A stretch of 64,000 nucleotides of DNA from JACJWR01 sp963842975 (GTDB lineage Bacteria; Actinomycetota; Actinomycetes; S36-B12; UBA10799). Positions 46,168 through 54,434 of the stretch are shown here, piece after piece. The stretch lies in the NCBI GenBank assembly GCA_963842975.1, contig CAWJIH010000012.1:53115-117114 (forward strand). Direction: 5' to 3'. The notes beneath the pieces were generated by a model. The model ran no database searches, was not told where the DNA came from, and saw nothing but the letters and a program-made list of their open reading frames with translations. A program made the translations under genes and the position numbers. The first letter of the stretch is position 1. Each line of letters starts with the position of its first letter.

Positions 46168-46503
46168 GTGCCTTGGGTTAATGACTGGATTTCGCAGGCC
46201 GCGTGTCGCGAGGAAGATCCTGACGCTTTGTTCGTGCAGGGTGCGGCGCAAAACCGCGCGAAGTCAGTATGCGGAGGTTGCCCGGTGCGGGTGGAGTGCC
46301 TTGCGGATGCGTTGGACAACCGAACCGAGTTCGGGGTCTGGGGCGGCATGACCGAGCGCGAGCGCCGAGCCTTGCTGCGTCGTCGACCCGAGGTCACGTC
46401 CTGGGCGAATCTGTTGGCGTCGGCGAGGGAGAACTTCGCTCGCAGCCAGCAGGACAACGAGCAGCCGCAGACGCTGCCGCGACGTGGCCGGATCAGCGCT
46501 TAG
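46168..46503 (+). CDS. whiB4: WhiB family iron-sulfur transcriptional regulator
   Basis: 111 residues from GTG 46168, eight bases after GGAGG. Four conserved cysteines Cys13, Cys35, Cys38 and Cys44 (C-x21-C-x2-C-x5-C) bind a [4Fe-4S] cluster, followed by the GVWGGMTERERRALLRR turn and a basic tail. The symbol is by synteny: it lies between the class A PBP and two ArsA-like ATPases as whiB4 does in mycobacteria. WhiB4 there is a redox sensor affecting oxidative stress and beta-lactam response. The sub-family assignment is inference. Confidence 0.9.
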   Translation: MPWVNDWISQAACREEDPDALFVQGAAQNRAKSVCGGCPVRVECLADALDNRTEFGVWGGMTERERRALLRRRPEVTSWANLLASARENFARSQQDNEQPQTLPRRGRISA

Positions 46504-46548
46504 GCGGGACTCCCACTGAACCCGCCATCCGCGACCTATCCGCCCGGT

Positions 46549-47715
46549 CTAGGTACTGGCAGCTGCGGCTTCGCCAATGGCCCGCAGCCCGTCGAGGTCG
46601 TGGACGTCGTCTCCGAAGACTGGGATCGGCGCGATCGGCACGTCTGGGTGGGCTGCGATGAAACTCTCGGTCACCCGGCGCTGCCGGCGAGCTGATCGCA
46701 TCCGGTGCGCGTGGAGGTGCAGTAGTCCTTGAGTCACGGGGTCGCCGCCGGTATCCGCGAGGATCTCAGCACCTGCTTCCGAGGCCTCCATCGTGAGGTC
46801 CGGGGCAAGCACCGGAACCACCCGGTTCAGCACCAGGCCGGCAAGCGGCATCTGCTCCGATTCCAGCCGCTCCACGAAGTAACTGGCCTCGCGAAGGGCA
46901 TCTTGTTCCGGGCTGGCAACCACGATGAAGCGGGTGTCCGGGGCCTTCAATTGTGCGTAGGTGGCCTCTGCCCGTTCCCGAAATCCGCCGAAGAGGGCAT
47001 CGAAACTGGCGACGAACACCTGCAGATCCTGCAGCACTTGGGCACCGATGACCTTGGCCAGTACGTTCGTGAAGACTCCGAACGAGGCGGACATCACCCG
47101 CGACGTAAGCCGTCCTGCTCCCCTTGCTGGGGCGGCGAGAATGCGGATCAGCCGACCGTCCAGAAACGAGCCCAGTCGTTTGGGTGCATCCAGGAAATCC
47201 AGCGCAGATCGCGACGGCGGGGTATCCACAACGATGAGGTCCCACCGTTGGTCGGCCTCGGCTTCCGCCCGCAGCTGGCCCAGTTTCTCCATCGCCATGT
47301 ATTCCTGTGTCCCGGCAAACGATGACGACAGCGCCTGGTAGAAGGGGTTGTCCAAGATGGCTTGGGCGCGGTCTGGCGCGGCGTGGGCGACCACGATCTC
47401 GTCGAACGTGCGCTTCATGTCCAGCATCATCGCGCTCAACCAGCCCGGTTCCACCCCGGCGATTGGTCGGGGGGTGTTGTCCAACTCGCTGAGCCCCATC
47501 GACTGGGCCAGGCGCCTCGCCGGATCGATGGTGAGCACACAGACGTTGCGGCCCTGCTCAGCCGCTCGCAACGCGAACGCTGCGGCGGTGGTCGTCTTCC
47601 CGACGCCGCCAGAACCGCAGCAGACGATGACTCGAACGCCAGGGTCGGTGATGAGTGCGTCGACGTCCAGGTGTGGCGTGTTGCCGATGATTCCGGAGGT
47701 GGCGTTGTTGGTCAT
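46549..47715 (-). CDS. ArsA/MinD-type anion-transporting ATPase, second of a pair
   Basis: 388 residues. Deviant Walker A GSGGVGKTT (residues 34-42), switch region TIDPARRLAQSMGL, DTPPSRSALDFLDAPKRL (DTPP is typical of ArsA/Get3). Together with the upstream paralogue it corresponds to mycobacterial Rv3679/Rv3680, a heteromeric ATPase linked to nutrient and stress response. No arsenic genes are near, so arsenite transport is not implied. Its ATG overlaps the stop of the upstream ATPase (ATGA), so the two subunits are made together. Confidence 0.9.
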   Translation of the reverse strand: MTNNATSGIIGNTPHLDVDALITDPGVRVIVCCGSGGVGKTTTAAAFALRAAEQGRNVCVLTIDPARRLAQSMGLSELDNTPRPIAGVEPGWLSAMMLDMKRTFDEIVVAHAAPDRAQAILDNPFYQALSSSFAGTQEYMAMEKLGQLRAEAEADQRWDLIVVDTPPSRSALDFLDAPKRLGSFLDGRLIRILAAPARGAGRLTSRVMSASFGVFTNVLAKVIGAQVLQDLQVFVASFDALFGGFRERAEATYAQLKAPDTRFIVVASPEQDALREASYFVERLESEQMPLAGLVLNRVVPVLAPDLTMEASEAGAEILADTGGDPVTQGLLHLHAHRMRSARRQRRVTESFIAAHPDVPIAPIPVFGDDVHDLDGLRAIGEAAAAST

Positions 47716-48752
47716 TCTCCGATTCCGTTCTCCTGCAGGATCCCGGCCAGTGTGTAGAGCGCACCCACGTCGACCCCTTCGGACAAGAAGGGCAATTCGA
47801 TCATCGGCCGTCCGGTCGCCTGTAGCTGACCACGCTCCTGGGTTTCCAGGGCCACTCGCTCGGCGTGTTCGGCGGCTTCGTGGGCCAATGCATCCGCCCA
47901 GGCCGAGACTCTCCGGGTGCGCTTGCCGCTGGGCGGTGCCAATCCGGCATCCACGAGCCCCTGCGCAATGTGGCCGCGATCCAAAGTCCCGGCTGCGGCG
48001 TCGGCGAGTGCTTCGGGTGGCAGCAGTGGTTGCCGAACCATGTTGACGAAGATGCCACCAACCGGGAGTTCGGCTGCCTTGAGTTCGGCGATGCCGTCGA
48101 CCGTTTCCTGCACCGGCATCTCCTCCAACAGGGTCACCAGGTGCACTGTGGTGATGCGCGACTTGATGACTCCCATGACCGAATCCGCCTGGTTACGAAT
48201 CGGGCCCACTTTGGCCAGTCCAGCGACTTCGCTGTTCACATTGAGAAACCGAGCCACCCGGCCGGTGGGCGGCGCATCCATCACGACCGCGTCAAACACG
48301 AAGCGACCGGCGGAATCCTTCCGTTTGGTCGCTTCCATCGCTTTTCCGGTGAGCAGCACATCGCGCACGCCGGGGGCGATGGTGGTGGCGAAGTCGACGG
48401 CCCCAAGCCGCCGCAGGGCATTGCCCGCGCGGCGCATGTTGTAGAACATCTCGAGGTATTCCATGAGGGCCGCTTCTGGATCCACGGCCAGCGCGATCAC
48501 GTCGCCGCCGTGCGGGGCGATGGCGACCTTCCGTTCTTCGTAGGGCAACGGCGGGACATCGAAAACACGCGCCAAGCCTTGCCGTCCCTCGACCTCGAGC
48601 AACAGCGTGCGTTTGCCGCCGGCCGCCAATGCCAGCGCCAAGGCGGCGGCAATTGTCGTCTTTCCAGTGCCCCCTTTCCCGGACACCACATGCATCCGGG
48701 CTTCGGAGAGGTCTGCCCAACGACCCACTGATTCGAGGTTCATCGCTGCCAC
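47712..48752 (-). CDS. ArsA/MinD-type anion-transporting ATPase, first of a pair
   Basis: 346 residues if started at GTG 48752. Walker A SGKGGTGKTT (residues 24-33) with both signature lysines, LLLEVEGRQGLARVFD and VMDAPPTGRVARFLNV. The start was chosen because a TAGGCT hexamer on the minus strand (48765-48760) lies seven bases before GTG 48752, as in other leaderless genes here; ATG 48743 three codons later is an alternative. Upstream codons would overlap the divergent DUF4177 gene and are rejected. Confidence 0.9.
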   Translation of the reverse strand: MAAMNLESVGRWADLSEARMHVVSGKGGTGKTTIAAALALALAAGGKRTLLLEVEGRQGLARVFDVPPLPYEERKVAIAPHGGDVIALAVDPEAALMEYLEMFYNMRRAGNALRRLGAVDFATTIAPGVRDVLLTGKAMEATKRKDSAGRFVFDAVVMDAPPTGRVARFLNVNSEVAGLAKVGPIRNQADSVMGVIKSRITTVHLVTLLEEMPVQETVDGIAELKAAELPVGGIFVNMVRQPLLPPEALADAAAGTLDRGHIAQGLVDAGLAPPSGKRTRRVSAWADALAHEAAEHAERVALETQERGQLQATGRPMIELPFLSEGVDVGALYTLAGILQENGIGE

Positions 48753-48759
48753 ATCGGCG

Positions 48760-48787
48760 AGCCTAGTCCGCTTGCGCGCAATAGGCT
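48760..48787. promoter_or_regulatory. back-to-back leaderless promoters
   Basis: TAGGCT on the minus strand (48765-48760) serves the ATPase operon, and TAGGCT on the plus strand (48782-48787) serves the DUF4177-RidA-Nudix/MBL operon. Each sits seven or eight bases before its start codon. The two hexamers are only 16 bp apart, so polymerases would compete. Confidence 0.55.
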
Positions 48788-48795
48788 CTTGCAGC

Positions 48796-48951
48796 ATGAC
48801 GACTTGGGAGTACTTAACAGCACCTTTGCTCATTCACAACACGAAGGCGATCCTGGACAACTTCGGCCTTGAGGGCTGGGAACTCGTGCAGATCGTGCCA
48901 GGGCCGAACCCGGAATCGCTTGTCGCGTACTTCAAACGGCCACGGCCATGA
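48796..48951 (+). CDS. small DUF4177-like protein
   Basis: 51 residues: MTTWEYLTAPLLIHNTKAIL, then DNFGLEGWELVQIVPGPNPE and SLVAYFKRPRP. The WEY ... GWELVQ pattern is that of DUF4177. A protein of the same size and position exists in mycobacteria (between the ATPase pair and RidA). ATG 48796 follows TAGGCT by eight bases with no Shine-Dalgarno, so the message is leaderless. The stop overlaps the RidA start. Confidence 0.85.
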   Translation: MTTWEYLTAPLLIHNTKAILDNFGLEGWELVQIVPGPNPESLVAYFKRPRP

Positions 48952-49433
48952 CTCCCAAGGGCCGAGACCGCAGCGGAGTCGAGGAAGCGCTGTCGTCGGC
49001 TGGCTTCGTACTACCCCAGGTGACACCCCCGCTCGCGGCGTATCACCCTGCCGTTCGCACTCCGGACACGATCTACACCGCCGGCCAGTTGCCGTTCGAC
49101 GAGGGTGTGCTGTCCGCGTACGGTCCGGTCGGTACCGGTGGGCTGGCGATCGAGGCGGCGGCGGTTGCGGCAGGTAGAGCAGCGTTGGGAGCGATCGCGG
49201 CAGCCTTTGGGGTGGTAGCGGAGCCGGAACTCATCAGGCCGGTGAAAGTGACGGTGTTCGTCGCGGTTGCGCCGGGCTTCACCGATTTGGGCGAGGTCGC
49301 CGACGGGGCCTCCGCAGTGTTCAGCGCCGCGTTCGACCTTCCCCATGCCCGAAGTGCCGTCGGGGTGGCCGAGTTGCCCAGGGGTGCGGCTGTGGAAGTG
49401 GAGGCGACCTTCGCCGTGGCTGGCTTGGGGTGA
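48948..49433 (+). CDS. RidA family protein
   Basis: 161 residues. RidA/YjgF fold: TIYTAGQLPFDEG, AAVAAGRAALGAIAAAFG, RPVKVTVFVAVAPGFTDLGEVADGASAVFSAAF, ARSAVGVAELPRGAAVEVEATF. The arginine of ARSAVGVAELP matches the catalytic arginine of enamine/imine deaminases, although this actinobacterial subgroup lacks some RidA residues. The ATG overlaps the upstream stop and the stop overlaps the next GTG, so it is in one operon with DUF4177 and the Nudix-MBL gene. Confidence 0.88.
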   Translation: MTPKGRDRSGVEEALSSAGFVLPQVTPPLAAYHPAVRTPDTIYTAGQLPFDEGVLSAYGPVGTGGLAIEAAAVAAGRAALGAIAAAFGVVAEPELIRPVKVTVFVAVAPGFTDLGEVADGASAVFSAAFDLPHARSAVGVAELPRGAAVEVEATFAVAGLG

Positions 49434-51031
49434 GGATGTCCCTGCCACCGGTCGACCAACGTATGCGGGCGGTCGCGGACGGCGATCATCAGCTGTGGCT
49501 GCCTCCTGCTCCGCGTCGAGCGGCCACGGTGGCCTTGCTGCGCGACGGCGGGGTGGGCTTGGAGGTGTACTTGTTCCACCGAGCGGCCACCATGGCTGCC
49601 GCCGCTGCCATGCACGTGTTCCCAGGCGGTGGTGTGGAACCAGGTGATGGGCCACCTCAGGACCCGCAAACGATGCGGACGGCAGCGGTCCGGGAACTAA
49701 CCGAAGAGACCGGCGTGATCCTGCCCGACGGTGGCGTCGGGATGGTGAGGTTTGCCCGATGGGTGACCCCAGAGGTGCTTCCGTACCGGCACGACACTGA
49801 CTTCTTTGCCGCTGCGCTTCCGGCCGGGCAGCAGCCAGAACTGGTCGGCACTGAGGCGACTGCAGGGCATTGGACAACCCCAGATGAGGCCCTCACCCAG
49901 TCGGCCAAGGGCATGATCGGACTGCTGCCGCCGACGTGGGCAGCTCTGCATCTGCTCTCGGCCTTCCGGTCCGTCGACGCGGCGTTGGTCGGCTTGGAGG
50001 GGGTCCCCGTGCCTGCGTTGATGCCCTACCCGGTGCGGGTAGCGGACGGCTTCGATTGGGCTTTGCGCGATTGCTTGGATGGGCGAGTGATCACCGATCC
50101 GAGCCGAGTTCGGCCTGCCCCGACAGTGGCGTCCGGTGCCGCCGTTGGGGGGCCAGAAGTGACCAGTAGTTCATCTAATCTCGGGCCATCAGACTTCCGT
50201 AGCGGCCAGGTCAGCGAACTGGAGCAGGTGGCGACCGGCGTTGTTCGGGTCCGTGCCCACAACCCCGGCCCGATGACGCTGGAAGGCACCAACACCTGGG
50301 TGCTGCACGGACCAGCAGCCACGTCGGCGGTGGTCATCGATCCCGGTCCGGCTCTGCCTTCGCACGCCCGGACTGTCCGATCCGCCTTGGCGGAACGGGG
50401 ATTGGCAGTGGAACTCGTGCTGTTGACCCACGGCCACCTGGATCACAGCGAGTCCGCTCACGAGTTTGCTGCTGCGGTGGGCGCCCCGCTGCGGGCAGCC
50501 GATCCGCAGTGGTGCACCGGCCCAATCCTGGCTCGGGACGAGCGCATCGCTGCGGCTGGGCTGTCCATCACCGTGATCCCGACGCCAGGCCATACCTCCG
50601 ATTCGGTGTCGTTTGCGGTTCCGGGCTACATCTTCACCGGCGACACCGTGCTGGGACGTGGAACCTCTGTGGTCGCGCATCCCGACGGCCGGCTCGGGGA
50701 CTATCTGGTGTCGCTGGCCCGACTCCGGGCCCAAACGGCCGATGAGCAGGTTGCGGCGCTGCTGCCGGGTCATGGCCCGGTGATTCACGATGCAACCGCA
50801 CGACTCGACAGCTACCTTGCCCATCGCCATGAGCGGCTCGCCGCTGTGGCGGAGGTGCTGCGCGATGCCGGCGTCGACCCGGCATCGTCCGCGGGTGCTG
50901 ACCTGGACGCCTTGGTCGACGAGGTTGTGTCGATCGTCTACCAGGACGTCCCGCGGCATTTGTGGCCAGTCGCGGCGCTCAGCGTGCGAGCACAGGTGCT
51001 CTACCTCACGGAGGGCAAGCCTCCGCAGTGA
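49430..51031 (+). CDS. Nudix hydrolase fused to MBL-fold hydrolase
   Basis: 533 residues from GTG 49430. Residues 25-245 are a Nudix domain with box GGGVEPGDG ... RELTEETGVIL, of the type related to acyl-CoA/NUDT-like hydrolases. After a Ser/Gly linker (about 247-265) residues 270-533 are a metallo-beta-lactamase-fold hydrolase: TNTWVLHGP, the metal motif THGHLDHSESA, GHTSDSVSF, FTGDTVLGRGTSVV and LLPGHGPVI (LACTB2-like). In mycobacteria the MBL protein at this position (Rv3677c) stands alone; in other actinobacteria Nudix and MBL genes can be adjacent. No stop or start separates them here, so this is a true fusion in the sequence given, unless an indel removed a gene boundary. Substrates unknown. 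Confidence 0.88.
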   Translation: MRMSLPPVDQRMRAVADGDHQLWLPPAPRRAATVALLRDGGVGLEVYLFHRAATMAAAAAMHVFPGGGVEPGDGPPQDPQTMRTAAVRELTEETGVILPDGGVGMVRFARWVTPEVLPYRHDTDFFAAALPAGQQPELVGTEATAGHWTTPDEALTQSAKGMIGLLPPTWAALHLLSAFRSVDAALVGLEGVPVPALMPYPVRVADGFDWALRDCLDGRVITDPSRVRPAPTVASGAAVGGPEVTSSSSNLGPSDFRSGQVSELEQVATGVVRVRAHNPGPMTLEGTNTWVLHGPAATSAVVIDPGPALPSHARTVRSALAERGLAVELVLLTHGHLDHSESAHEFAAAVGAPLRAADPQWCTGPILARDERIAAAGLSITVIPTPGHTSDSVSFAVPGYIFTGDTVLGRGTSVVAHPDGRLGDYLVSLARLRAQTADEQVAALLPGHGPVIHDATARLDSYLAHRHERLAAVAEVLRDAGVDPASSAGADLDALVDEVVSIVYQDVPRHLWPVAALSVRAQVLYLTEGKPPQ

Positions 51032-51041
51032 GTCCGATTGG

Positions 51042-51716
51042 CTAGCGGGAGCGGCGCGCCAGCCGTTCGGTGTCGATCAGGACCACCGAACGCGATTCCA
51101 ACTTGATCCAGCCACGAGTAGCAAAATCGGCCAAGGCCTTGTTCACCGTCTCCCGCGAAGCCCCGACGAGTTGGGCAAGTTCTTCCTGGGTCATGTCGTG
51201 GGTCACATGCACACCGTCGGGCATCTGCTGGCCGAACTTGTCGCCCAACTCGAGCAAGGCCTTCGCGACCCTTCCCGGAACGTCCGAGAAAACCAGATCC
51301 GCAAGCGCGTCATTGGTACGACGAAGACGTTGAGCGAGGGCTTGGAGCAGGGATTCGGCGACCTCCGGGCGGCCCGTGAGCCATGGTCGCAGCGCGCCGT
51401 GCCCAAGACCTAGCGCGTTGAGGTCGGTGAGCGCGATTGCGGTCGCCGTGCGCGGCCCCGGGTCGAAGAGCGAGAGTTCACCCAGGAGTTCGCCAGGCCC
51501 AAGAACGGCAAGAATGCTTTCCCGGCCGTCTGGGGCAGTGTGACCCAGTTTGACCTTCCCGCCGGTGACTATGTACATCCGGTCGCCCAACTGGCCTTCG
51601 TGGAAGAGCACGTCACCCTTGGCGATCGAGATGTTTTCCATTGAGGCGCGCAGTGCTGCAGACGCCTCCGCGTCCAGCGCAGCGAACAGCGGGGCAGAGC
51701 TTAGAACGTCGTCCAT
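51042..51716 (-). CDS. crp: Crp/Fnr family cAMP-responsive transcriptional regulator
   Basis: 224 residues from ATG 51716, the same length as mycobacterial CRP (Rv3676). The cyclic-nucleotide domain includes GDRMYIVTGGKVKLGHTAPDGRES and GELSLFDPGPRTATAIALT (phosphate-binding cassette with the GEL ... RTA arrangement), followed by the long dimer helix and a winged helix with DMTQEELAQLVGASRETVNKAL. Upstream in-frame ATG 51746 is rejected because family similarity begins at MDDVLSSAPLF. Global regulator; the neighbouring operon starts were scanned for TGTGA-N6-TCACA sites but none was convincing. Confidence 0.93.
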   Translation of the reverse strand: MDDVLSSAPLFAALDAEASAALRASMENISIAKGDVLFHEGQLGDRMYIVTGGKVKLGHTAPDGRESILAVLGPGELLGELSLFDPGPRTATAIALTDLNALGLGHGALRPWLTGRPEVAESLLQALAQRLRRTNDALADLVFSDVPGRVAKALLELGDKFGQQMPDGVHVTHDMTQEELAQLVGASRETVNKALADFATRGWIKLESRSVVLIDTERLARRSR

Positions 51717-51824
51717 CTGAATGGGACTCCTCTCGATCGTGCTCAATGAGTAGCACGTTCAGGCGTCCGATGCCTGCGATACGACCGGCGCGGCGGTCCG
51801 CGGTGCAGTTCCCTCGACCAATGG

Positions 51825-52337
51825 TCACGGCAAAGCGGTCAGTGCCAACCGCGGCTCTTCGCGGTATCGGGCGATGAGTTCGTCGTGCAAGGCGTCGATG
51901 CGGTGGTGCAGAGCACGGCGGTGATGCGACAGATCATGCTCCATCTGGGCCATCCGCTCGAGATATTCCGCCATCTCATCGGGACCAGGGGAAAGCCGCC
52001 AAAGGTCGTCGAGTTCGGGCAGCGGTGGTGTGGTGTCAGACGGAAAGAGATCGAGGTTGGCGATCCGTCGACCCCGACTGGGGGCGTCCGCGAGGGCATC
52101 GGCGAGCCGTGCACGGTCCTCTGGGGCGTGACCTTCCCGGGCCAGGTCTATCCTCGCCTGCACCAATCGGCGCCAGTAGGAAACCCGAGTCTCATAGTCG
52201 GTCAATTCCGCGCGCAGGGCTCGTAGCTCGGCCAGCGAGTAGTGGGCGAACTCCTCGGCCGGCTCGGGTGGCGGAGTCGCTAGCCGAGCCTTCTTCCGGG
52301 CCGCACGTTCACGCGCGAAGTCTGCGGGTTCGGACAT
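51825..52337 (-). CDS. rsiG: RsiG-like c-di-GMP-binding anti-sigma factor homologue
   Basis: 170 residues, all-helical, no membrane segment. The middle (residues 33-70) and C-terminal (118-160) helices would form an antiparallel hairpin. The first carries ETRVSYWRRLVQARID, which matches E(x3)S(x2)R(x3)Q(x3)D exactly (Glu49, Ser53, Arg56, Gln60, Asp64). The second carries EHDLSHHRRALHHRID, the same pattern with His for Gln (Glu133, Ser137, Arg140, His144, Asp148). That signature, one copy per helix, is how Streptomyces RsiG binds c-di-GMP to hold the sigma factor WhiG. No WhiG-type sigma gene is in this window. It lies between crp and nth. Assignment is by motif and architecture. Confidence 0.75.
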   Translation of the reverse strand: MSEPADFARERAARKKARLATPPPEPAEEFAHYSLAELRALRAELTDYETRVSYWRRLVQARIDLAREGHAPEDRARLADALADAPSRGRRIANLDLFPSDTTPPLPELDDLWRLSPGPDEMAEYLERMAQMEHDLSHHRRALHHRIDALHDELIARYREEPRLALTALP

Positions 52338-52343
52338 ACTGCG

Positions 52344-52349
52344 TAGGGT
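52344..52349 (+). promoter_or_regulatory. -10 hexamer TAGGGT for leaderless nth
   Basis: TAGGGT followed by six bases and GTG 52356; no Shine-Dalgarno. It overlaps the 5' flank of the divergent rsiG-like gene (ATG 52337). Confidence 0.6.
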
Positions 52350-52355
52350 GGCACA

Positions 52356-53069
52356 GTGAGTCGAACCGTGTCCGCACCCGGTGCGCTGTCCACCCCGACA
52401 GGGGAGTCCAGGTTGGCCCTCGTGCGGCGGGCCCGCCGCATCAACCGTCTACTCGCCATCGCCTACCCCGATGCGCACTGTGAATTGACTTTCGCAAACC
52501 CGCTGCAATTGCTGGTGGCCACCATCTTGAGTGCCCAATGTACGGACGTTCGGGTGAACATGGTCACCCCTGCGCTTTTTGCGCGGTACCCGTCGGCGTG
52601 GGATTTCGCCCAGGCTGATCAGACCGAACTTGAGGCGCTGATCAGGCCTACTGGCTTCTACCGCAACAAGGCCACGAACATCATCGGGATGGCCCAGTCG
52701 CTGTGCGCCAACCACGACGGTGAGGTGCCTGGGTCGCTGGACGCGCTGGTGGAGTTGCCAGGTGTCGGCCGGAAGACCGCCAATGTCGTGCTTGGCAACG
52801 CTTTCGGTGTCCCGGGAATCACAGTCGACACCCACGTTGGCAGACTCTCCAGACGACTCGGTTGGACGTCGAACACTGATCCGGTGGCGGTGGAACGTGA
52901 TCTCGACACGTTGTTCCCGAAGTCGGAATGGACAATGCTGTCCCACCGGTTGATCTTTCACGGCCGCCGATGCTGCAAAGCTCGGAATCCGGCCTGTGGC
53001 GACTGCCCGGTGGCCCGGTATTGCCCGTCACGTGCAACTGAAACAACGGTCCGGCCGGGCGGCCCGTGA
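52356..53069 (+). CDS. nth: endonuclease III
   Basis: 237 residues from GTG 52356. DNA glycosylase/AP lyase for oxidised pyrimidines. HhH-GPD motif with LPGVGRKTANVVLGNAFG (catalytic Lys140) and VDTHVGRLSRRLGW (Asp158), followed by the [4Fe-4S] cysteines (C-x6-C-x2-C-x5-C in RCCKARNPACGDCPVARYC). The length is usual. Leaderless start; conserved neighbour of crp in actinobacteria. Confidence 0.95.
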   Translation: MSRTVSAPGALSTPTGESRLALVRRARRINRLLAIAYPDAHCELTFANPLQLLVATILSAQCTDVRVNMVTPALFARYPSAWDFAQADQTELEALIRPTGFYRNKATNIIGMAQSLCANHDGEVPGSLDALVELPGVGRKTANVVLGNAFGVPGITVDTHVGRLSRRLGWTSNTDPVAVERDLDTLFPKSEWTMLSHRLIFHGRRCCKARNPACGDCPVARYCPSRATETTVRPGGP

Positions 53070-53101
53070 GGATGAACCAGGACTGGACCGGAGGTGAGGC
53101 G

Positions 53102-53791
53102 ATGGCAGCGCAACTGCACGTGGCGAGGTCCGCTGGTCTTGTCTTGCTCGCCACAATCACGCTTGCCGTCGCTGGCTGCGGCCCGCAGGATGGCCTCGGC
53201 GCCGCTGGGGACCCGGTCGAATCAGACGGAGCAGTACCTTCGGCGGCGTCCGGGCTGCCGGCCGCAACAGGGTCGGCGGAGGCCGCTGAACCGGGCCAGC
53301 TCGATGCACTTTCAGCGGACATCGGAGTTCCGTGCCCGCCAAGTGATCCGGCCCGCGCGGTCGTGGCGGACGGTTTGCCCGCCCTCACGCTCGACTGCTT
53401 GGCCTCCGGGCCAGAGGTGACGCTCAGCGGGTTGCCCGCGGTGCCGACGGTCCTCAACGTCTGGGCGACCTGGTGCGCCCCCTGCCGTGCCGAGATGCCG
53501 CTATTGGCGGACCTGGCGGCTGATGCCGGGGATCGAGTCACCGTCCTGGGGGTCAACGTCCTCGACGAACGCGCAGCGGCTTCGGTGTTCGCCGCGGAGG
53601 TCCCGCTGGCTTCGGTGTACGACCCCGCAGGAGCCACCCGCAGCGAGTTGCGGTGGACGGGTCCGCCGGTGACGTATCTGATCGATGCCGAAGGTCGAAT
53701 CGTGCATCGGATCTACGGCCAAATCCCGGACGCAGGGTCGTTGCGGGACGACGTGGCGGAGTATTTGGGGGTGGAGGTGCCCAGTGATTGA
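53102..53791 (+). CDS. TlpA/ResA-like thioredoxin-fold lipoprotein
   Basis: 229 residues from ATG 53102 behind GGAGG (53090-53094); the upstream GTG 53066 is less likely. Lipobox VAGC, an Ala/Ser/Gly-rich linker of about 60 residues, then an extracytoplasmic thioredoxin domain with NVWATWCAPCRAEMPLL (CxxC), DRVTVLGVNVLDE and GPPVTYLIDAEGRIVHRIYG (cis-proline region PPVT). Likely maintains or forms thiols in exported proteins, possibly in cytochrome c maturation, although no ccs genes are here. Followed with an 8-bp overlap by the Nudix gene. Confidence 0.88.
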   Translation: MAAQLHVARSAGLVLLATITLAVAGCGPQDGLGAAGDPVESDGAVPSAASGLPAATGSAEAAEPGQLDALSADIGVPCPPSDPARAVVADGLPALTLDCLASGPEVTLSGLPAVPTVLNVWATWCAPCRAEMPLLADLAADAGDRVTVLGVNVLDERAAASVFAAEVPLASVYDPAGATRSELRWTGPPVTYLIDAEGRIVHRIYGQIPDAGSLRDDVAEYLGVEVPSD

Positions 53792-54434
53792 TGACCGTGA
53801 TGTCGAACTGCCTGCCTGGATGGCCACACTCGCAGCTGGGGTGCGGGCTGCGCGTCCAGAACATCTCACCAGGTTCGCCCTGCCTGCTGACCAGGATGGC
53901 CGAGCCTCGGCGGTATTGATGCTGTTCGGGGCCGATGCCCACGGCCCGGATCTGCTGCTCACGCGGCGGTCGCACACCATGCGCTCACACTCCGGCCAAC
54001 CCGCATTCCCCGGCGGCGCCCAGGATCCAGAGGACGCCGACGCCCGAGCGTGCGCGCTGCGAGAGGCCCAGGAGGAGGTTGGGGTTGATCCCAAATCCGT
54101 GGTCACGGTGGCCGAGTTGCCGCCGATCTGGGTGCCCGTCACTGGATTCCTGGTGACCGCGGTGCTTGGCTGGTGGGCCACACCAGGGCCAGTGGCTGCG
54201 CAAGAGGCTGAGGTGGCGTCGGTGCATCGGGTGCCGGTGGCAGAACTCGCCGACCCTGCCCGCCGGGTGCGGGTTCGGCATCCTTCGGGCTACATCGGGC
54301 CAGGATTCGACGTCGACGGCATGATCGTTTGGGGATTCACCGGCGGATTGACCGATGCTCTGCTCAGAATGGGTGGTTGGGAGCGGCCCTGGCTACCGGG
54401 GCGGCTCGTGGACATCGAATCGGAGCTGACATGA
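53784..54434 (+). CDS. Nudix hydrolase, coenzyme A pyrophosphatase type
   Basis: 216 residues from GTG 53784 with GGAGGTG upstream. The CoA-specific pattern is visible: LLTRRSHTMRSHSGQPAFPGGAQDPED (the UPF0035 motif L-L-T-x-R-S-x3-R-x3-G-x3-F-P-G-G) followed by the Nudix box end REAQEEVGVDP. Would cleave CoA or its derivatives to 4'-phosphopantetheine and 3',5'-ADP. Translationally coupled to both neighbours (8-bp overlap upstream, ATGA downstream). Confidence 0.9.
   Translation: MIDDRDVELPAWMATLAAGVRAARPEHLTRFALPADQDGRASAVLMLFGADAHGPDLLLTRRSHTMRSHSGQPAFPGGAQDPEDADARACALREAQEEVGVDPKSVVTVAELPPIWVPVTGFLVTAVLGWWATPGPVAAQEAEVASVHRVPVAELADPARRVRVRHPSGYIGPGFDVDGMIVWGFTGGLTDALLRMGGWERPWLPGRLVDIESELT

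Noticed and set aside
46089..46180. Leaderless ORF overlapping the whiB start
   Set aside because: GTG 46089 lies eight bases after TAGGTT, but the 30-codon product is Arg/His-rich and ends inside whiB, which has its own GGAGG-GTG; treated as the whiB leader.
46549..48752. Arsenite efflux ATPases
   Set aside because: The pair matches the housekeeping actinobacterial ATPases beside whiB, with no arsB, arsC or arsR in the window.
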